Source: Malurus cyaneus samueli (lineage: Eukaryota > Chordata > Aves > Passeriformes > Maluridae). Taken from it: DNA of 64,000 nt. This document shows positions 12,053 to 26,499 of this stretch, piece after piece. Below the pieces are notes generated by a model. That model was not told where the DNA came from and made no database searches. It saw only the letters and a program-made list of their open reading frames with translations. The translations under genes were made by a program, and so were the position numbers. Position 1 is the first letter of the stretch, and every line of letters begins with the position of its first letter. The DNA is taken from the NCBI GenBank assembly GCA_009741485.1, contig CM019217.1, forward strand, positions 40,404,006-40,468,005, written 5' to 3'.

Positions 12053-12239
12053 GATAAAAAATAGATAATTGAGAGCCAAATAGCCAAAAAGTCTTGCATT
12101 TGCTGTGGGATTCTGAGCCAAGTTTATGGTCACAACAATGTAAGACAGATACTATTGTGGAAAGCTTCCTTAAACAGCCATTCAGTTATATTTTAAATAA
12201 GTGGATTTAAAGCTTATTGTGTTCACTCTGACATAATTG

Positions 12240-12480
12240 GGCAAATAAAGCCATAATCAGAGAATAAGGTGTGCAATTTCACTTTGTAGCTAAATAGATT
12301 AATATTAATAATTGAGCAGCTTTGGGGTCACTGCTGTCCCTCACATCCCATTCCAGCTGTTGATCAGTCCTTCCTTTCCGTGTATTAGCCAGTGGAATTA
12401 ATATGAGCAATGAGCTGGATTAGGGAGCTGATCTGGCTGGAAATTAACCTTTTCCTTCACTGCTCTCCACCTATCAGCTG
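12240..12480. promoter_or_regulatory. Candidate conserved non-coding element
   Basis: The patch combines homeodomain-like AATTA/TAAT cores, AATTAATAT motifs and a CCAGCTG E-box-like run in non-repetitive sequence of balanced composition, unlike the simple AT-rich intron around it. This is pattern impression only; there is no alignment behind it. Confidence 0.2.
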
Positions 12481-15400
12481 GAATATCATGGCCAAAGGTC
12501 AGTTTAAGTTCTCATGGAAACAAGACAGGTTCCTTCAAAATTATGGGAAACTGATTTGAACCAGTGTGATTGTTCAAATCAGTCTGTAGACATATAGCAG
12601 AGAAACAGGAATTGTCTGGGATAAAACGTGAGCAGAGCAATTCAGTCCTGTGACTTCAGACAGTGAAATGCAGGTAGCAGCTCCCTCCCTCTTGCATCCC
12701 AAGAAACAGCTTTAAGCTTTTCTCTCAGGGCTTCTGGTGGGATACTTTATCCCTGTAGTATTATCTCAAGTGGATGAGGATAGTCTTATGGGAATGCTAG
12801 TCTGGGAAGAGATTGATGTAATGCAAAGAGTATCTGCATTTATCCTCCCAGGAATGTTTCTGACATCCCATGATGGTTAAAAAAAGAAACAAAGCCAAAA
12901 AAAAAAACCAAACCCAGAAAGCTGGAAAAAGCGGTCTTTCCCAGCTTTGTAAATGGTTCTTCAGGAGTACTTTTTTAGGTATTCCCTTTTCAGATTTATA
13001 TCTCCCTTGGGCTTTTGGAGTAGCCAAAAGTGGGGCAAAACATAGAGCTTGGGTGGCTGGTGGAGCTGGCTTTAAACATGCAGTCTGACAAAGCAGCCAG
13101 CTTGGAGAGAGCAGCAATGCTTCTGCCCTTGCTTTGTCTCCAAGTGTTCAGCACAGAAATTGCAGCCACTGGCTGCAGTGTCAGTAATGAGTGTTGGCAG
13201 TCTTTCATTTAGTGAGGAATTTGGGAATACAGGCAGTGTACACTGTTACCTGGGTTGTCCTCTCTCCTTCCTTAGCAGCATTCCCTTTCCCTCATCTCCA
13301 GCACCATGCCAAAAAGATGAACAGTGAAACTGATGCATCAGTTTGGTCCTGTGTTTATTGCCTTTATCCTTCTTTGGCATTCTCCTTTTCTTCCTGTTGC
13401 AATTTCCTATTGCTACAGAACATACTCAGTCCAAGACTTCATTTTTGGAGGAGGCAAAAAGAGGAATTTTGGCCTGAATTTTATCAGCTGTGGTTTGAGA
13501 TGATCCATGTCTTACTCTGGAGGATGGAAGTTATCATCACTTCTCTTCCTTGAATGTCAGATTGCCTCAAGTATGCAACTTGATGATGAGAAAGCTGGAT
13601 TCTTCCCTCTATCTGTAGACAGGGTAATCCTGATTTTTCAAAATTAGAGATTTTCAGAATGCAAGAATGATTGTATGAAAGTGATTATTATTGAAGTGAC
13701 TAATCAAAGTCATTTGGATATCCTCCATTGAGGCTCTTTCCACTGCTGAATAGTCACATAAGAACTGCGAGACAGTAAATAGTCTTCAGATTCCATTCCA
13801 TTGCTGAACCAGATAAAAACTTTTTTTTTGCATGTATAATCTGCTGCAAAATAACTTTCAAAAACCTGTTGATGAATTTCTGTGTTTTGTGGCTTGCAGA
13901 AAATCTCATCTAGAAATTGCTGAGGGGTAGGCATTCCCAGACCTTCAAAACACAGAGGCAAGAGAAGCTTTGAGCTCTAATAGCATGAGGGTGCTTACCT
14001 GAGTCAGCACTGAGGATGAAATTATATGACAGTAACTGATTCATCAATTAAGGGACACTTGGACGTTTGCCACCAGTCACATGGTCAGCATTTGTGACAG
14101 AGCAGTTGGGATGCAAAGTTCAGCAATATCTCCTGGCTCCTCTTCATGAGTGTTGCACTTCACAAAAATGTCCCAGAGTCGACAATCCCAGAGTCAATGC
14201 AGTTGACTAAAAAATGGAGAATAGTGCCAAGGTGGGATGAAAAAGGGAGCACAAACTGATATTTCAGGGAGGTGGGGTGGATGCTCTTCAGGCTGTAGTT
14301 TCAGAGGGACACCTTTATGTGAGAAGAGATGGGGTGTTCTTGCCTGTGCACACTGTTCATACTGGATGTGATATGGAGTGACTGGTGATGGCATCAGAGC
14401 ATTAATGTCTTGTTCAAATATGGGTGTTTTTTGCTTTTATTTTTTTTTTATTTTTTTTATTTTGGTTTTGAGGCTCTTTCTAGTAGCTCCTGGCACACTG
14501 ATGGTCAAAACTTCATTCCAGTCAATTCTACTTTAACTTTTTTCTGTAGTTCTACTGTATAAATAAACCAAAAGATTTTTACTTCTTTACCTGTCCAAAA
14601 ATAACCAAACAGTGCAAAAAATCCTCCTGAAAGCCCAAAAAGCCAAAACCAAATAAAACATGTAAAACTTGTCACCTTTTTTTTAGGTCAATGAACACAA
14701 AAGAAATTGTTTTTATACAATGGTGGTTGAGGAGAGAGAAAATACAGTCCTTTCCCATACTACCATTTCTATTACCACATACACTGGCTGCTCCTTGCTT
14801 TGTATTATCTCCATTTCATTTTTCTTAGAAGTTACAATTTTTTTAGCTACTGAATTATTGAAAAAAATCTTATTTTACAATGCTGTTTGGCTGCAACCTA
14901 ATCAGGAAATGGTAGGTTTTTCTAGTTTACTGTCAGCTTTTCAGCTTGCATTCAAAAGGCTTTTTTCTAGTAGTTGTTAGTTAGTTGTTAGTTGGAATGG
15001 TAACCATAAGCAATAAAACCCAGTAAAATAGTATAAGACAGTTAAAACACAGCAGGAAAAGTAGGTTTGGATACTATTGAATGGGATTGTAAGCATACAA
15101 TATTAGAAATGCATGATTTTATTAAAAATATCTTTTCAAAATTTAAAGAAGGCTGCTGTTTCTCTAGGAAAATTGGTGTGTATTATAATCATGCACTAAA
15201 TTTTATATAAAAAGTACAATGCAAATGACCAAGTCAGGTGTGCTTTTTTTTCCCTTTTTTAATCAGGTATGATAGCGTGATTTTTTTTGTTCTATAAAAT
15301 CTCAGACCTGTACATGTTTCCTTACTATTATTCTCAGTCTATTAATTTATTTTTATGTAAAGAAAATCCTTCTTTTATAGGCATGGACTTCAACATCCAA

Positions 15401-17689
15401 GCACATGGCACTAGGAACCTTTGCCAGCTTTATGACTGACAAAACAAATGCAATTTTCTGTATTTCTTTTTGATTGTGCTGAATTGAGGCTTATGAAGAA
15501 AGTTGACCTTTGTGACAGTAAAAAAGAAAGAGAGTCAAGTCACCACAAAGCAGGAGAGAGGTGAAAAAATCCACAGCAGTTAAATTGAAAAAGAGAAAAT
15601 ACCTCTAACTATTTTGGCTTTTCAAGTACAGAACACTTTCTACTATTTGTATATTTCTATGAACCTGTGTGAATGGATATGGATTTTTTTTCTAAAGACA
15701 ATAACAAGCAACTTTGATTTTTTTTTTTTTATTTTAGTTAGCAGAGTTATTTTTTAAGTTTTATTTCCATTATTGTGAATCTTCATTGTAACTAAATCCT
15801 ATAAATAAGGAGAAATTTGGGACCAAACATATTAAATGTAGATTTTAGAGTTACTTTCATACTGTCAATTAGGTCAGGATTTTATCTATAGTTAACTTAA
15901 TTATATTATTGTGGGCACTGAGGGAAGAGTACTGGAGGGCAAATTTATTTTTGGTTCAATCCTGATGAGGACAAACTGCCCTCAGCTACAAGCAGTCCTT
16001 GTGTATTTAAATAGCTGCAACATTCATCAGTCCTGTTGGTTACTGATTCAACTGTGCCTCAATCCAATTGCACAAAAATCCACATGCATCTTTATTCTCT
16101 GCAGTTTGATAATTTCATCGTTCCTGTCAGTGTTTGTACTGCTGTGTGTGCTCCTCTCCATCACCCCAGAGTGCATCCATGTCCTTCTGCGTTTGAGGAG
16201 CTCATGGTTTCTCTCATGTCTTAGACTTTCCCAGGTCACATCTCTCGCTGATATATGCTCTAGTTATCTTCCCATCCTATGAAGACTGCTGAAACACTAC
16301 TTCTCCTGTTGCTAACTATTTTCTCTCTTTACATTTTTATGGTTTAAGACTTGGTTTCCTTCTTTAGTGGTTTATAATTCTTTCGTTACTTACAATCTAG
16401 TTAGAGGCAAAATCCTCAAATCTTTCCGTTCTAGTCTTTGCCATTTTCATGGTGATCTTGAGGAACAATCTCCAGTGGGTTGACTTCGAACCAGCTGAGT
16501 TATTGAAGAATCTCTTTCAAGGGTAAAAAAGGGGGGGATCCCACACTGTTTGCTACAGCACTTCGATGCAGAGTTTCATAGATGTAAAGGGATGAAATCC
16601 TAACATTAACCAGAATATTCAATAGAAACTGGTTCTCTGTATTATCATGGTTGTTTGAGCTAATGATGGCTATGTCATGGTTTAGCATTCATCCAAGGAG
16701 TTCAGTAACACAGGTTTTGGTGGTTTTGTTGGTAACCACTGTTTTACCAAACCTCAATATTTTCTAGGATAATAAAAGAGAAAAGTAAGGGTGGTAGATT
16801 TGTATATCACAGCAAATATGGAGAATTTTAGTCTTTAATTTAGCAAATTACACATTTAAAAAAGAAGTTGTGTCTTAAGTGGTCATTTTGCTTTCGCTAA
16901 GATACTGTTTTTGCTCAAAAATACAGTACTTTTATTATGTAAAAGTACTTTATAACAATTTACTATGGAAATGCCAACAGCTGTTGTTTCTTCTTACATG
17001 TAGTTGATGTTAGAAGTGTTTTATTTAAGAAGAAAAAAAATTTAAAATGTGAAAACCAAAATATTTATCTTTTCTAGCAGGTGCAAAGCTACACAATGGT
17101 ATACTAGGTGTCAATACACAAATTTTGCAAAATACTAATATTACCAAACTATTCACCTGAGTTCTAAGCTGGCAGGTTTTCTATTTCTGCTTTCATAACA
17201 TAAAGCAATTGAATTCCCATCGGTTCAGATACTGCCATGATGGTAAACATTAATCCTCTAGGATATTGAGGAACCAGCTGTGACAAGTTTGCTTAATGAA
17301 GGAAGAAAGAGACCACCTTGCTAACAGTATAACCTCCACAAACTAGCACTTGCATATATCAATGAACCTAAAACCAGCTCAAGGTTGATATGGAAGTCTT
17401 GAGAAAAAAAAAAGCCAGATCAATACACACAACCTGAATCCATTTTAAAAAGCTCCTCTGAGATATGTGAACTATAGTACCCTCATTTTGTTCTTTCTGA
17501 AATATCAAAGAAATTATGAGACTATGTGAAGAACATGATAAGAAAGGTTTAAAATTGACATTTCTCATGTAATTATAAGTCACTAAAACTTGGGTCACTA
17601 ACACTAAGACATCTGGATGTCATCTTTGATATAAATGATTAAATATACTGAAAATGGTAAGATCAAATTTGGAGATAGTGAAGATAAGT

Positions 17690-18440
17690 GTCCTTGCTGC
17701 ATCTGCATTTCAGGTGTTTCAGCCTTTCAGAAATGCCCCTGGCATGCTCGGGCCGCTTGTGAACAGGTTCATATAAGCCACTGTAAGCCTTTAGGGTCAA
17801 TTCCAAAGAAGTCCTTCTAGAAAAGCCCTGGGCAAATGGAACTTGCTTGCGTCCCCACACAGAGACTTGGCTGCCTGGGCTTCTGCTCTTACCCACCAGC
17901 AGCTGGCAGTAAAATTGGCATGAGGGTGGAGAGAGCAGCAGTGAAAGGTAACCTGGCCCTTTTTCTGGCTGCTCACCCTGGCGGGTGCCTGGATGTAGCT
18001 GACACGTTTGTAATGTCTGGACAAATACCCAGTGCAGTGGTGCAGGACTGGCAGTGCAAGGATTGCACTCTGCCTTCTGCTTGTGCAATGTTATGGTTTT
18101 GCAATTTAAATCTGGAACGGAGTGAGGGAGAGATGGACAGGAGTCAGCAGAAGGCAGGATACACCTGGCATGGCGAGTCCTTTTTGTGAGATTTTTTTAA
18201 AATGTACTTCCCTGCCTGTGTGCTTTAGCACATGCTCTGTCAGTAGCGTTGCTGGCTGTTCCAAAATGACTTGCCAACCTCTTTTGGTGGGTGAAGGATG
18301 AGGAGCATGTGCCTACGCAGTGAGTGGCTGTAGCCACATAAAGTCGCAGCTGAGAGACAGAACAGATTGGTACGCAGATGTACGAGCTGTTTGCTGCCGT
18401 GGCGATGCTGCGCTTCACGGTTGCAAGCCCCAAGCCTGCT
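17690..18440. other. GC-elevated patch inside intron 1
   Basis: About 750 bp with higher GC and scattered CpGs compared with flanks, supporting open frames on both strands (117 codons + at 17836-18189; 141 codons - at 17663-18088). Neither translation resembles a known family, and overlapping open frames on both strands point to composition, not coding. Possibilities are a regulatory element, an old unrecognised repeat or a non-coding RNA exon. I cannot decide between them. Confidence 0.3.
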
Positions 18441-18687
18441 GTACATAGTTAAGGTGACCTAACAATTCTGGTTCAGAGTTTGGCTGCCGCTTCTGGAGGA
18501 GAATGGAAGGTGACAGCATAAAGTGTGCAGTGCTCAAAAGCTGTCAGCAAGTCGTGGAGGTGAGAGCTGCCACCATGACACTGTGATCTGCTTTCCACAT
18601 AGCATTTTGACAAGGGAAAACTTCGCTAGATATGGATTATGGCTGCATTGGGAGAGAGAATATGATACTGTGATTTCTTTGTAAGAA

Positions 18688-18690
<3 letters not shown>

Positions 18691-18729
<39 letters not shown>
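18691..18729. repeat. T39 homopolymer tract
   Basis: An uninterrupted run of 39 T, by far the longest homopolymer in the window; the next, about 19 T, is near 19131-19149. Read on the minus strand it would be a 39-A tail following the sequence that lies to its right. I saw no clear target-site duplication or recognisable retrocopy body. Confidence 0.9.
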
Positions 18730-18730
<1 letters not shown>

Positions 18731-20654
18731 TAGAGAACAACTGTTGTAAGGTTTTTGAAGGCTGGCTGTGTGAAGATGTGGGCACTAGGGTAGAGGCAGG
18801 CTAATGGGAAAAGACATGCTTTTAGCTAAAACTTCTGCTCTTTATTCAGTTAATGCACTATAATAGTCTCTAGACAAGAAAATACTTTGTTTGCTGCTAC
18901 CTTTCTGCCATGAAACCATAATGGTAGATAAAAGCATCTTAAGAAATGGTGTATTCTTCCATGGCCAGTTATTTGTGTCCATCATTACATGCAATGAAAT
19001 CCTCAAAGTCACAGGCAATGAAGCATGGTTTATATTTATTGCTGTGGCTCTATTATAAACCTATTAATAACACTGAATATGGTGACAGAGCTTATGGTCT
19101 TTTCCTGATCCACACAAAATAGACAATTAATTTTTTTTTTTTTTTTTTCAGATTGATAGTATGTAAAAGAGACTGACATTTCCTGAGAGCATACAGTACT
19201 ACTGCTTGATTTGTTGAAAGTGACCTTTTAAATAATGCTGGTTTAATATCTGATGCATCTTTTCTTTTGAAGGCAGAAGGAATGCAGTGGTTGAGCCAGT
19301 ATTCAAGATTTCATTTATTATACTTTGTAGGGGCATTAAGTTCATCAGATCAGTTTATTGGGATGGACTACTTCTGTTTTCAAATGAATTAAATCTCTCT
19401 TCTTAATGTGAAATATTGTGGCTAGTCACCATTTATCAACACAAAACAGAGCATAATAGCTAAGGAATTTTGGGAAAAACCCTTTGAAAATGGGAAGGTT
19501 CTTAATTTTAAATATGAATACATTTTAAAAATAGGGCATTCTCATAACTGGATATATGTTTTAACTCTTCAGATAAACTCTAGCTAAGTCATCTTACATT
19601 AACTCTTTTTTTTTTTTTTAATTACGCTTCAAATGATGATATTATAACATTTGAAATGTGTATAATATATCTTTTCAACTGTCTCTGTGAAGATTCCAGC
19701 ATGGGGACAGGTAGAATAGTGTTTAATATATATTTGTTAAACTCTCACAATAACAACCTCTTTCCCAGTCCAACAGGGAAGAGTAAGGCAAAGAACAAAA
19801 TTTCTATTACCAAAGACCTGCTGAAAAGGTTTAGAAATCATAATAACTTTGAGAGGAAGCACCCATTATGGTATTGTAGAATATATTAATCATTATTAGA
19901 TATTCGTAAGTAAGGTGTCAAGAGTGTGATTTTGTTTGTTTCCCACAAAATATTGAACTTGCAAGGGTAAAAAGCACTAGCAGAAGACAAAAGGGAGATA
20001 CAGGTTTGTATTATATATTCTCAGGAATTAAAAGAAATTAACCCAACGGTGACTTGCTGATCATTAGGGTAATGGTGGAAATTCTGGGAACTTTTCATGT
20101 ATTTTTCTTTGCTTAAAAAAAAAAAAAATACTAAAAGCTATTTGTTGGTGCCAAATGAGGCAAGTGAGATGTCCTAAGGTATTTCTTCTGTCAGTTCAGA
20201 ATCTGTAGCTCTCCCAGCAGTACTCCTCCCCCAAGAGTTTTAAGGTGCAAACTTGACATAGAATAAAAGAGTTCTCTTATGGATAATGATTTATAAAAAA
20301 ATTGAGAAGTAACTGAAATGGAAAGAAGTCAGTGGTGAGGATGCAGAGTACATCAGATTCATGAATGCTCTGGGAATGAATGGGCAAAAAAGAGATGTCA
20401 GAGCTTTCTGAGAATCAGAAAGAAAAATGTGAGTTTGATACTGAAGAAATTACTGTACTGTGAGAAATAAGGAATACACATTATCTGTTCCATATCTTTC
20501 ACTCTATTCCTCCTCAGCTCATGAGGAAAATCTAAGGATGACAAACAAAGCATAAGACTGTTAGAACATAGACCAGTTTAATGCTAAAATACTGCATTAA
20601 GCTCATTGTTAATAAGAGAATCAGTACACATTGGGGAAAGAAGCCCAGTTCCCG

Positions 20655-20717
20655 AATTATTTGTGTGCAATGAGGGGGGGAAACCCCCCCACCCCCTAAT
20701 TATTTACATGCAATGAG
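20655..20717. repeat. G7-AAA-C7 hairpin between near-identical 20-bp repeats
   Basis: G7 (20674-20680), a 3-base spacer AAA, then C7 (20684-20690) form a perfect inverted repeat. It is bracketed by AATTATTTGTGTGCAATGAG (20655-20674) and AATTATTTACATGCAATGAG (20698-20717), which match at 17 of 20 positions. The layout suggests a small duplication or insertion footprint, or a structure-prone site. Confidence 0.85.
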
Positions 20718-23700
20718 TAGCTGTAAATTACATTTGCATTAATAGGATGGACAATATGGAGTTATTGCTAGCAGTTGTTTAAGAATTTCAGTTCAGTATT
20801 TACTGGCAGACAAATCACTCACACATATATAAATATATGTATTTACACAGACACACACAAATATGTACTGGAATATTTTTAATTTTTTTTTTTTAGTTTC
20901 TCTTTGCATTTTAGCCTATAAGCTACATTATAAGTGAGAAATGTGCAGAGATAAGAAAACCCAGAGGTACACGTTGGTACCTGCTTAAAGAGAGAGTGAA
21001 CCAAGTAAACTCATCAGATTTCCAAACACAGTTATATAAATATAAAGAAGCAACCCTCTTCAGTGAAAATAAATGTAGATATGTAATAAAAACCTAAAAA
21101 ACTGTTGCTTGACAAATATGTAATTAATGAGGTTAAAAATACAGAAGAATATTATCTAAACACTGAAACATCAAATTTTTTCAGATTATAATTAATGAGT
21201 AAACAGGGTCCAGATCATTAATGCAAATTTGAGTTCAGAAATATGTTGTTTTGTCCCAGAATGCATGATATAAAGATTCTTTCAAAACACAATTTCTGAC
21301 TTCTTGATACTATAATATTAAAAGAAAAGTACAAAACTACTTTGTTTATAAATTGTGCTGTACCTTCAAGTAGAAATAACAAAGAAGTAATTTTAGGTAA
21401 CATGAACCTATATACTTGGTACCTTATTTCTTTCTGTTGGGTATATGCCGTGCCAAAATCTGGAGTTGTAACGAAGCTTTAAAAATTCATTTTTATTCCT
21501 GCTCTTAACAACATGAGTTTTTAAGGACAGATCATAAATTTTCTTAAAATAAAGACTTTATAATAGTACTGTTTTAAGGAGGGCTGTGGTTTTGGTAGTA
21601 GTTTAAAATAAATAATAATTTAAGCTATCAAAAAAATTCAGTAGAATAGGTATTCTACTTTTAAAAAAGGAGATTTTTTAAATTCTAAAAAGGCAAATAA
21701 TAGCTGTATACACCTTGCATACTTTTGTGATTTTAGGTGGCATCTGTCCAAAAACTTTACTTTTGAAATTTATGTTGTAAGTATTCATCCAAGTAACAGG
21801 CAAGGAAGTCAGAAACTGAACATGTAATAATTTTCTCTTCTTCTGTACAAGTGCAAAGAATAAATCTTTCAAGGTCAAACAATTTTGAAAACTGTAAAGG
21901 CTCTATTCTTTTACACCACGTGAGGCTAAAATATATGCAGTTTGTGGGAGGATGGTGGAATGTGGCTGCTCTTACAACATTCTTTGTAATGGCTGTTCTC
22001 CACCCAAATTTTCATAGTATGGAAACATATGCCACAAGTGCACAAAGAGGATATAGTTCAACCATGCATAGTCTTAGCATGCACAAGTGCTAAACAAATC
22101 TGATTCCATTCTTGAAAGTCAATGAAGTATTTTTTTAAAAAAAAAATAACAAACACAAATAAAGGAACGTTTTCTTTGAGATTAAAAATCAAGATTCTGA
22201 TTTTTCATATTTCTTTTATTCTTTTTTTTTTTTCTTTAATGGACTTATTTTCCCAGTAACAATGACACGATCAGTGAAAGAAAATGCATAATAATGTACT
22301 TACAGATTCTCAGAGTCTCGAAGAGAATCTTTTGTTGAGGTTTTCGAGATCGTGAGGCGTAGGACTTGTTGTAATAATCCTGTAGTGAAGGTCCACCAGA
22401 ATATTTGACTAACAGTTCTGTTTTGATGGAAGTATGAGGGGAACCCAAGAAAACAATTACTGTGTCATTTCTTATTCTCACTGTAATATCCTGTTACTGA
22501 ACAGGTGTAAAAGAACAAGCCTCAAGTTACTTATGTAAAATACCTCTCTGTAACAGAGCTTGTTTTCTGTGTTTCAAATAATTCTCTGCTTAATATATTC
22601 TGTGCAAGCTCTCCTAAGAGAGATACTTCTGCTATGTATATTAGAAAAGCTGGAGCGCCAAAGAAAGATAATTGAAGTGGAAACTGTTAGAATAAGCAGT
22701 GATAAATGAGAAGAAATGTTAAGTTTGATTAATAGGGAGACCCAGAATGAGATTGGGTTTGGTGGAACAAAAGCTAAGCCATGCTAAAGTAATAAGGTGT
22801 ATTAATGTCAAGCTTTTGTTTAAATTACAAGTGTTGAAGGCAAGGCAGGCTGGTAAAAATCAGCTGGAATAAGAATAAAACAGATCTTTAAGTAGTTTTA
22901 CCAAGTTCAGTAGAGTAGTCCCAAAAGAACCATAACAGACTTAAGCAGGATGCTGTTAGTGAGACTGTGAATAGAAGTATGAGTAGGCTACATTTACTAC
23001 TTTTAATATCTCCACAGGAATTAATTCTGTTCAGTCTCTCTGCCTTCAGGTGACTGTGAGGACTACTGCTATGTGAAGAATTGTAGAAATCAACCCCGCA
23101 GTTTGTGTAACAGTATTGCCAGGAGCATGACTGTAAATGATACAGGATAATAAGTGATCCCCAATTTGTTCACATTTTATGCTCAGATGGTTTCCCATAG
23201 AAAAGAAAACATCAGGCAAGACTGGAACATTCAGGGCATAGTCTGGGCTCCTAGGGCACACTTAGGATATTTTGCATTTATTCCTGTATATCTTGATTCT
23301 TATCAGAGATTTCTACATTGGCAGGGTAAGTGAACTAAAAGCAAAGTAGAAAGGGGAAAAAAAACCCACTCATGCATGAAAGTGGTTCATCTCTGTCCCA
23401 TATTGCAGGACTAAATGATACAGACTGAGCAGACTGACTTGGGAGTGTTTTGAAGTGATGAAGATCAGTTTGCTGTGTTATCTGTTTAATGTGATGGTTT
23501 CATCACAAATGGTGAATATCAATTATAAATACTGCATATCCCTAATAGATTTTGAATCCACTTATGACATGTACATTTGTAGGTCCATTAGGAACCATGT
23601 AAGATAATTCTTATGCCATATGTATCTATAAATCTGTGAGTAAGATTATTACAGGCTTTTGGGTTTTGAATGGTGTATTGCGAGAGACCATATTTAAAAG

Positions 23701-24043
23701 GAAAAGTTGATGAACATGTGATTGATGATAATTTTTTTCTTTCATTTGAGAAAAAAGTATTGCATTTTTCACCACTGCTTTTCTATTATATTCTGTCTTT
23801 TCTTTGACTTTTCCTGGTTGTTTGCTTAGTGACTCTCATACAAGTATTGTATGGTGTTAAGAAAATGCTAAGTTTAGCAAAGCCAAATTGATTCAGTTTG
23901 ATTCCCAAATACCATTTTTTGTCTCTTTATTGTTGTTGCCAGATGGATTGTCCCATATCTACCATGTTTATTCAAGTCTGCTGATGCATTACCAGTATTG
24001 TAAACTTTTACTATATGGCTTTTGCCAAAGTAATATTGCATCT

Positions 24044-24224
<181 letters not shown>

Positions 24225-26499
24225 TAATATGTCTTGCTTTTCTTTCATGGTCAAGAGATAAATTACACTCCAGCCTTGTCTTGTTTGTGCTTATTGGATA
24301 AATGTTCAGAAATTAATTTTTTCAAAGAGAATAAGATCTGTTCTTGCTTCAGAAACTACAGATTATGTATATCAACGGAAACTCAGAGGGAGAGCCAGGA
24401 GGGGATCTCTCTTGAGAAAACTGTCAGCATCTGCTTAAGGCAATGATGGCTTGTCCCACTCCTCAGTGAATTTCAGTCCAAGTAGCAAACAGGGAAAATG
24501 CCCATCAAAGAAGCATGGTGTCTAAGCTAACTGATGACTAGAAGCTTGTTTGAAAGAGGTAGATGTTCCCAGTTCTTGCTGAATTTAGAGGTTTTGGGCC
24601 ATGGTGTAATGTAGATGTTTTCTGCATTACAGGTTCCCATAGTAAACTACTCCATGTCATTCAAATTTTACCCACCTGGCACTCCTTTGTCATGAATCCA
24701 GGACTCCCAGAACAGTCCTCAGATTTGTAAGCTTCTCTGCTGCTAGCCAAATGGGAAACTTCTGTGGTGGCTCTGTAACACAAGGAAAAGGGCTGTAATG
24801 TTTCCATGGGATCTTTGAAGCCAGCGTAGGTCTGATCAACTTAATTTCTTCTTGGCATGGTAGTCATGGGGGCAACTTCAGAGGAGCCTTAAGGCCTACA
24901 GTCAGGCAAACAGAGATAAAAAAAATAATTTATTTTCACCCTTCTGAATCTGTGTGCTACAACTAAAACGTCTGAATTATAGCCAGAAACTCTAAAAGTT
25001 AGTTTCTATTAATATTTCAAGATATTGCTAGTTTTATTTCTCAATGCTTTTTATAAAGTATGAAATATATTTCTTCTTAGTCCTCAGTTAAAAAAAAAGA
25101 CCCAATGTGTGATTCTATCTCAGCATATGAGGAGGAACTGATAATGTCAGTTTTCAAATGAGTAAAATACTTGCCTATTATCTGATTAATGTCTAATATG
25201 TAGATTAAATATGAAAAGTTTCTTAACAGATGGAAAATGAAATCTTAAAATTATACAATTATGCATCCTCTAGGAAATGTTTTCAATCAGAATAAAGAGT
25301 GAATCAGGCCACAGTCAAGGAAATATGTAACTGTATCAGGACACAGGTTTTTATGATGAGTATTACGCAAAACTTGGTCTCGTCAATTTATTTCCATTTG
25401 TCAACTGTAAGCAAAATAAAATAAAATAACACAAGAAAAATACTTTGAAATATAGAAGGAAGAGACAGACTAGTAATGAAACCATGGAATGAATCATGTG
25501 AGAGAGAAATCACATGTGCAAAAAAAACCCAAAACAAAACCATGTAGACTGTGAGAAGGATGAAAGACAGACCATGGGATATGATGAGCATTATTCCAGA
25601 GGTTAGATGTCTCTGATCATATTGAATATATGTGAAACTAATTGTATATTAGGGTTTCTTAATAATACTTTCAATGTACTGATAACTCTTATATAATTCT
25701 TGGAATAGGCTGTAATAAACTTTGCAAGTTTGGTATTGATGGGATCACACATACACATATGCAAACAACACAAGGAAAAATAATTAAACTTAATATAAAA
25801 GATTATATTGAAAAATGTGGTGGATTTTTTTCCTAGCCAATATGTCTAGATGGAAAAACAGTTTGATATAGTTCAGCTTTTGGTATTAGGGATATATATT
25901 TGTGTAAAACAGCTGGGAATGTGAAACATTTATAAAGTAAGTTTTCAAAACCAACTTTGGCACAGATATGTGTACTCAAAATGTAAATGATATGGTAAAA
26001 GAAACTTTCTGCTTCAATCAAACACTTAATAAATCAAGTGCTTAGATTAAGTTTTGCCCGTAGAGTGCTTACTACAAACAGATGATAATGAATATATGCA
26101 GTTATATTTGCTTTGATCAGGCAATATGTATGCAAGTTTATGTGTGCAAAGATTAAAAAGAAAAAAAAAAAAGAGTAATTACTCTTGGTCTGATAAAGAG
26201 GAATTTATTTGACTTGGACGATAGTCCAACCAGAGCAACTCCAAATGTCAGCCTACAGGGAAAGACAATCCTCTTGGTACTTAGGTATTATCTTGAAATA
26301 ATTATTGTGTTTGTGGTGAGACGAGGCATTCATGTCATAAAGGTTTTATTGTTTTATAAGGGATTAAGAATGATTTCAGCTTCTCATGCACAGAAATTAC
26401 AAGTAGGAATTTAGTCTATATATTTGATAACTTGGAAGCATAAGAATAACATTCATTGGAAAATACTTTATAAATAGGGAAAAATTTCATGCATAAGAA

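Noticed and set aside
13710..13961. Minus-strand ORF of 83 codons with fairly protein-like composition
   Set aside because: No family recognised, no convincing splice sites and no neighbours to support it. A blastp search would settle whether it is a diverged retrocopy.
17663..18189. Opposing ORFs of 141 (-) and 117 (+) codons as genes
   Set aside because: They overlap on both strands in a GC-elevated patch and show no recognisable domain. Treated as composition-driven.
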